NCBI RefSeq assembly: GCF_006385595.1
Contig: NZ_CP041046.1
Location: forward strand, 1,860,001 to 1,924,000
Reading direction: 5' to 3'
DNA: 64,000 bases
DNA from: Luteibacter pinisoli
Lineage (GTDB): Bacteria; Pseudomonadota; Gammaproteobacteria; Xanthomonadales; Rhodanobacteraceae
Position numbers and translations under genes: made by a program. Below, in pieces: positions 62,483-64,000 of this stretch (positions are counted from its first letter, which is position 1; each line of letters begins with the position of its first letter). The notes beneath the pieces are model-generated. The model ran no database searches. It saw only the letters and a program-made list of their open reading frames with translations, and was not told where the DNA came from.

Positions 62483-63061
62483 TCAATGCATCCGGTCGAG
62501 GCCTAGCTGGCGCTCGGTGCGCTGGTACCAGTCGTCGCCCTGCGGGTCGAACACGGCGCACTGGGTCATGCGGCCGGAGTAGATGTGCAGGCTGACGGCC
62601 AGCGAGTCGTCGCTCGGGTTGCGGATGGTGTGGTACTCGTGCGGCGGGATCAGGCTGCCGGCCGAACCCGGGCCGGCGTCGATCGTGCCGACGGGACGGA
62701 AGTGGTAGCGGGTGGCGTCGTGCTCGAGCAGCTCGTACTGGACGATTTCCAGCGCGCCATTCCAGACACCTTCGACGCACCACATGCCGCTGTGGTCGTG
62801 GATCAGGGTGCCCTGGCCCGGGCCCCAGGTCATCGCCACCACGCTGTAGCCGTGTTCGTCGCTGCGGTAGAGCTCACGGCGGGCGTAGTGGTCGCCGGCG
62901 GTCTCGAACACGCAGGCGGGAAGGGTGACCGCCTGGGAGCGGATCAGCTTGCACAGCGATTTGCGCAGCGAATCCGTGATCGCCGGGGTGGTCGCCTGGC
63001 TTACCGCGCTGTCGATGGCGTCGATGAGCGTGCGGCTACCCGGGAAATCGACCGTGATCAT
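62483..63061 (-). CDS. Cysteine dioxygenase family protein
   Basis: Non-haem iron dioxygenase of 192 aa in the cupin fold. H88-x-H90 (H-D-H-S-G) and H144 fit the iron ligands by spacing to mammalian CDO, and C95 and Y161 fit the Cys-Tyr pair. It probably oxidises cysteine to cysteine sulfinate; 3-mercaptopropionate oxidation is an alternative. Next to a metX-type gene, both in sulfur amino-acid metabolism. The tRNA-Leu gene follows. Confidence 0.87.
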   Translation of the reverse strand: MITVDFPGSRTLIDAIDSAVSQATTPAITDSLRKSLCKLIRSQAVTLPACVFETAGDHYARRELYRSDEHGYSVVAMTWGPGQGTLIHDHSGMWCVEGVWNGALEIVQYELLEHDATRYHFRPVGTIDAGPGSAGSLIPPHEYHTIRNPSDDSLAVSLHIYSGRMTQCAVFDPQGDDWYQRTERQLGLDRMH

Positions 63062-63154
63062 GGCTGGAACCTCTTGCAGGGACGTGGGGACGGAACGCTG
63101 CGGACGATCATAGCAGGGCGCGGCGGTGCCGGCCGTGTAAGGCCGTACGGTGCG

Positions 63155-64000
63155 TCAAAGCGACCGCAGGAAGCCACCGATGGCGCGGCTGTAGTTCTCG
63201 ATGTCGACCAGGAAGGCGTCGTGGCCCTGGGGGGAATCCAGCGCGACGAACTCCACGTCTGCCCCGGCGGCTTCCAGGCCCTTGGCGATCGTCTCCTGCT
63301 GCTCCAGCGGGAACAGGATGTCGGTGCTGACGCCAATGACCAGCGCACGTTCTACCGCGATGCGCGACAGGCCACGCTGGATGCTGCCCTCGCCATACTC
63401 GGACACATCGAACCAGTCGCTGGCACGCGACAGGTACAGGTACGCATTCGGGTCAAACTGGCGGTTGAACCGGCGAGCGTGGCCCTCGAGGTAGGACTCC
63501 ACCTGGAACTCGAAGCCGAAGGGCTGGTTGCCGTCGCGCTCGTCCGCATCCAGGCGAATGCGGGCGAAGCGGCCGTTCCATTCCATGGCCGAGCGATAGG
63601 TAATGACGCCGAGCTTGCGCGCGATGCTCATGCCGTGGTCCGGCCATACATCGCCGCCGTAATGGCCTTCGCGCCAGTTCGGGTCCAGCCGGATGGCCTC
63701 GCGTTGCAGCGAGCGAATGGCGATGGCGAAGGGCTGCGCCTGCGGCGCGGTATCGACGCTGATGTGCGTGCGGGCAGAGCCCGGGTGCAACACCATGTAC
63801 GCCAGCGCGCTCATGCCGCCCATGGAGCAGCCGACGAGGCATGCCAGCTGCGCGATGCCGAGCCCGTCGCGCACCGCCTCATACGCGGCGTTGGCGACGT
63901 CTTCCAGCGACAGCTCGGGAAAGGTGAGGCGGTACGGCTCGCCCGTGGCCGGGTCGACCGATGCCGGGCTGGTCGAGCCCTTGTCGCTGCCCAGCGAGTT
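63155..64000 (-). CDS. metX: Homoserine/serine O-acyltransferase MetX, partial (5' end outside window)
   Basis: Alpha/beta-hydrolase-fold acyltransferase; the frame is open to the window edge and 281 codons are seen. The nucleophile elbow reads V-G-C-S-M-G-G, and the late Asp (D-I-L-F-P-L-E-Q) and His (G-H-D-A-F-L) complete the triad. The early part has N-S-L-G-S and P-A-S-V-D-P-A-T-G. In Xanthomonadales related MetX proteins are reported as serine O-succinyltransferases for cysteine synthesis, so acetyl versus succinyl and serine versus homoserine cannot be decided here. Confidence 0.92.
   Translation of the reverse strand, partial: NSLGSDKGSTSPASVDPATGEPYRLTFPELSLEDVANAAYEAVRDGLGIAQLACLVGCSMGGMSALAYMVLHPGSARTHISVDTAPQAQPFAIAIRSLQREAIRLDPNWREGHYGGDVWPDHGMSIARKLGVITYRSAMEWNGRFARIRLDADERDGNQPFGFEFQVESYLEGHARRFNRQFDPNAYLYLSRASDWFDVSEYGEGSIQRGLSRIAVERALVIGVSTDILFPLEQQETIAKGLEAAGADVEFVALDSPQGHDAFLVDIENYSRAIGGFLRSL

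Overview
The window is high-GC (by eye about two thirds), densely packed bacterial DNA. Gene content and order (lepB-DUF4845-rnc-era-recO; nagZ-hpt-methylthioinosine phosphorylase; a metX family next to a cysteine dioxygenase family; PNAG genes; many xanthomonad-type ECF sigma factors) suggest a gammaproteobacterium of the Xanthomonadales, most like Rhodanobacteraceae (Luteibacter/Dyella type). This is inferred from gene families, not from a database match. No rRNA, CRISPR array, insertion sequence or prophage was seen, and no stretch over about 300 bases lacks a gene.

Layout. 1-3150: housekeeping cluster (lepB end, DUF4845, rnc, era, recO). 3125-6563: REC-HPt protein, divergent from a YdbH-like/DUF1318 envelope pair. 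6636-11128: rlmD, CYTH, nagZ, hpt, MTIP and a cold-shock gene. 11264-12458: small prepilin-like operon with a probable broken leader. 12391-15528: Tat-exported asparaginase, cutC, a SUOX-fold protein and a TonB-like protein. 15560-21210: four-gene ligase-associated DNA repair operon, downstream of an ABC exporter (21254-23017). 23205-24503: three small secreted proteins, the last very His-rich. 24612-31414: tightly overlapped efflux operon (TolC lipoprotein, adaptor, RND pump, FetA, FetB). 31451-32490: hypothetical plus YigZ. 32487-38622: two ECF sigma/anti-sigma modules around a VWA protein and a diguanylate cyclase; one anti-sigma gene is cut by a REP-like element. 38758-45662: secreted protein and a six-gene lipid-modifying operon (desaturase, FAD oxidoreductase, DUF1365, CFA synthase, DUF1295, second CFA-like methyltransferase). 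45811-48419: DUF427 and a fused EgtB-EgtD ergothioneine enzyme. 48394-55896: pgaCD-pgaABCD, a PNAG locus with a duplicated synthase. 56069-64000: MarC, tRNA-Ala, rnd, SUMF1-type protein, small ORFs, a soluble two-PAS chemoreceptor with a sigma-28-like promoter, tRNA-Leu, a cysteine dioxygenase family gene and the 3' part of metX.

Together the accessory genes point to a surface-living bacterium coping with oxidants and metals. PNAG synthesis (a c-di-GMP-controlled process in known systems), a diguanylate cyclase and a BdlA-like chemoreceptor fit biofilm control. Ergothioneine, membrane lipid modification and the ligase-associated repair genes fit oxidative and DNA damage. The RND/FetAB operon and the His-rich peptide fit metal handling. 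These functional links are inferences.
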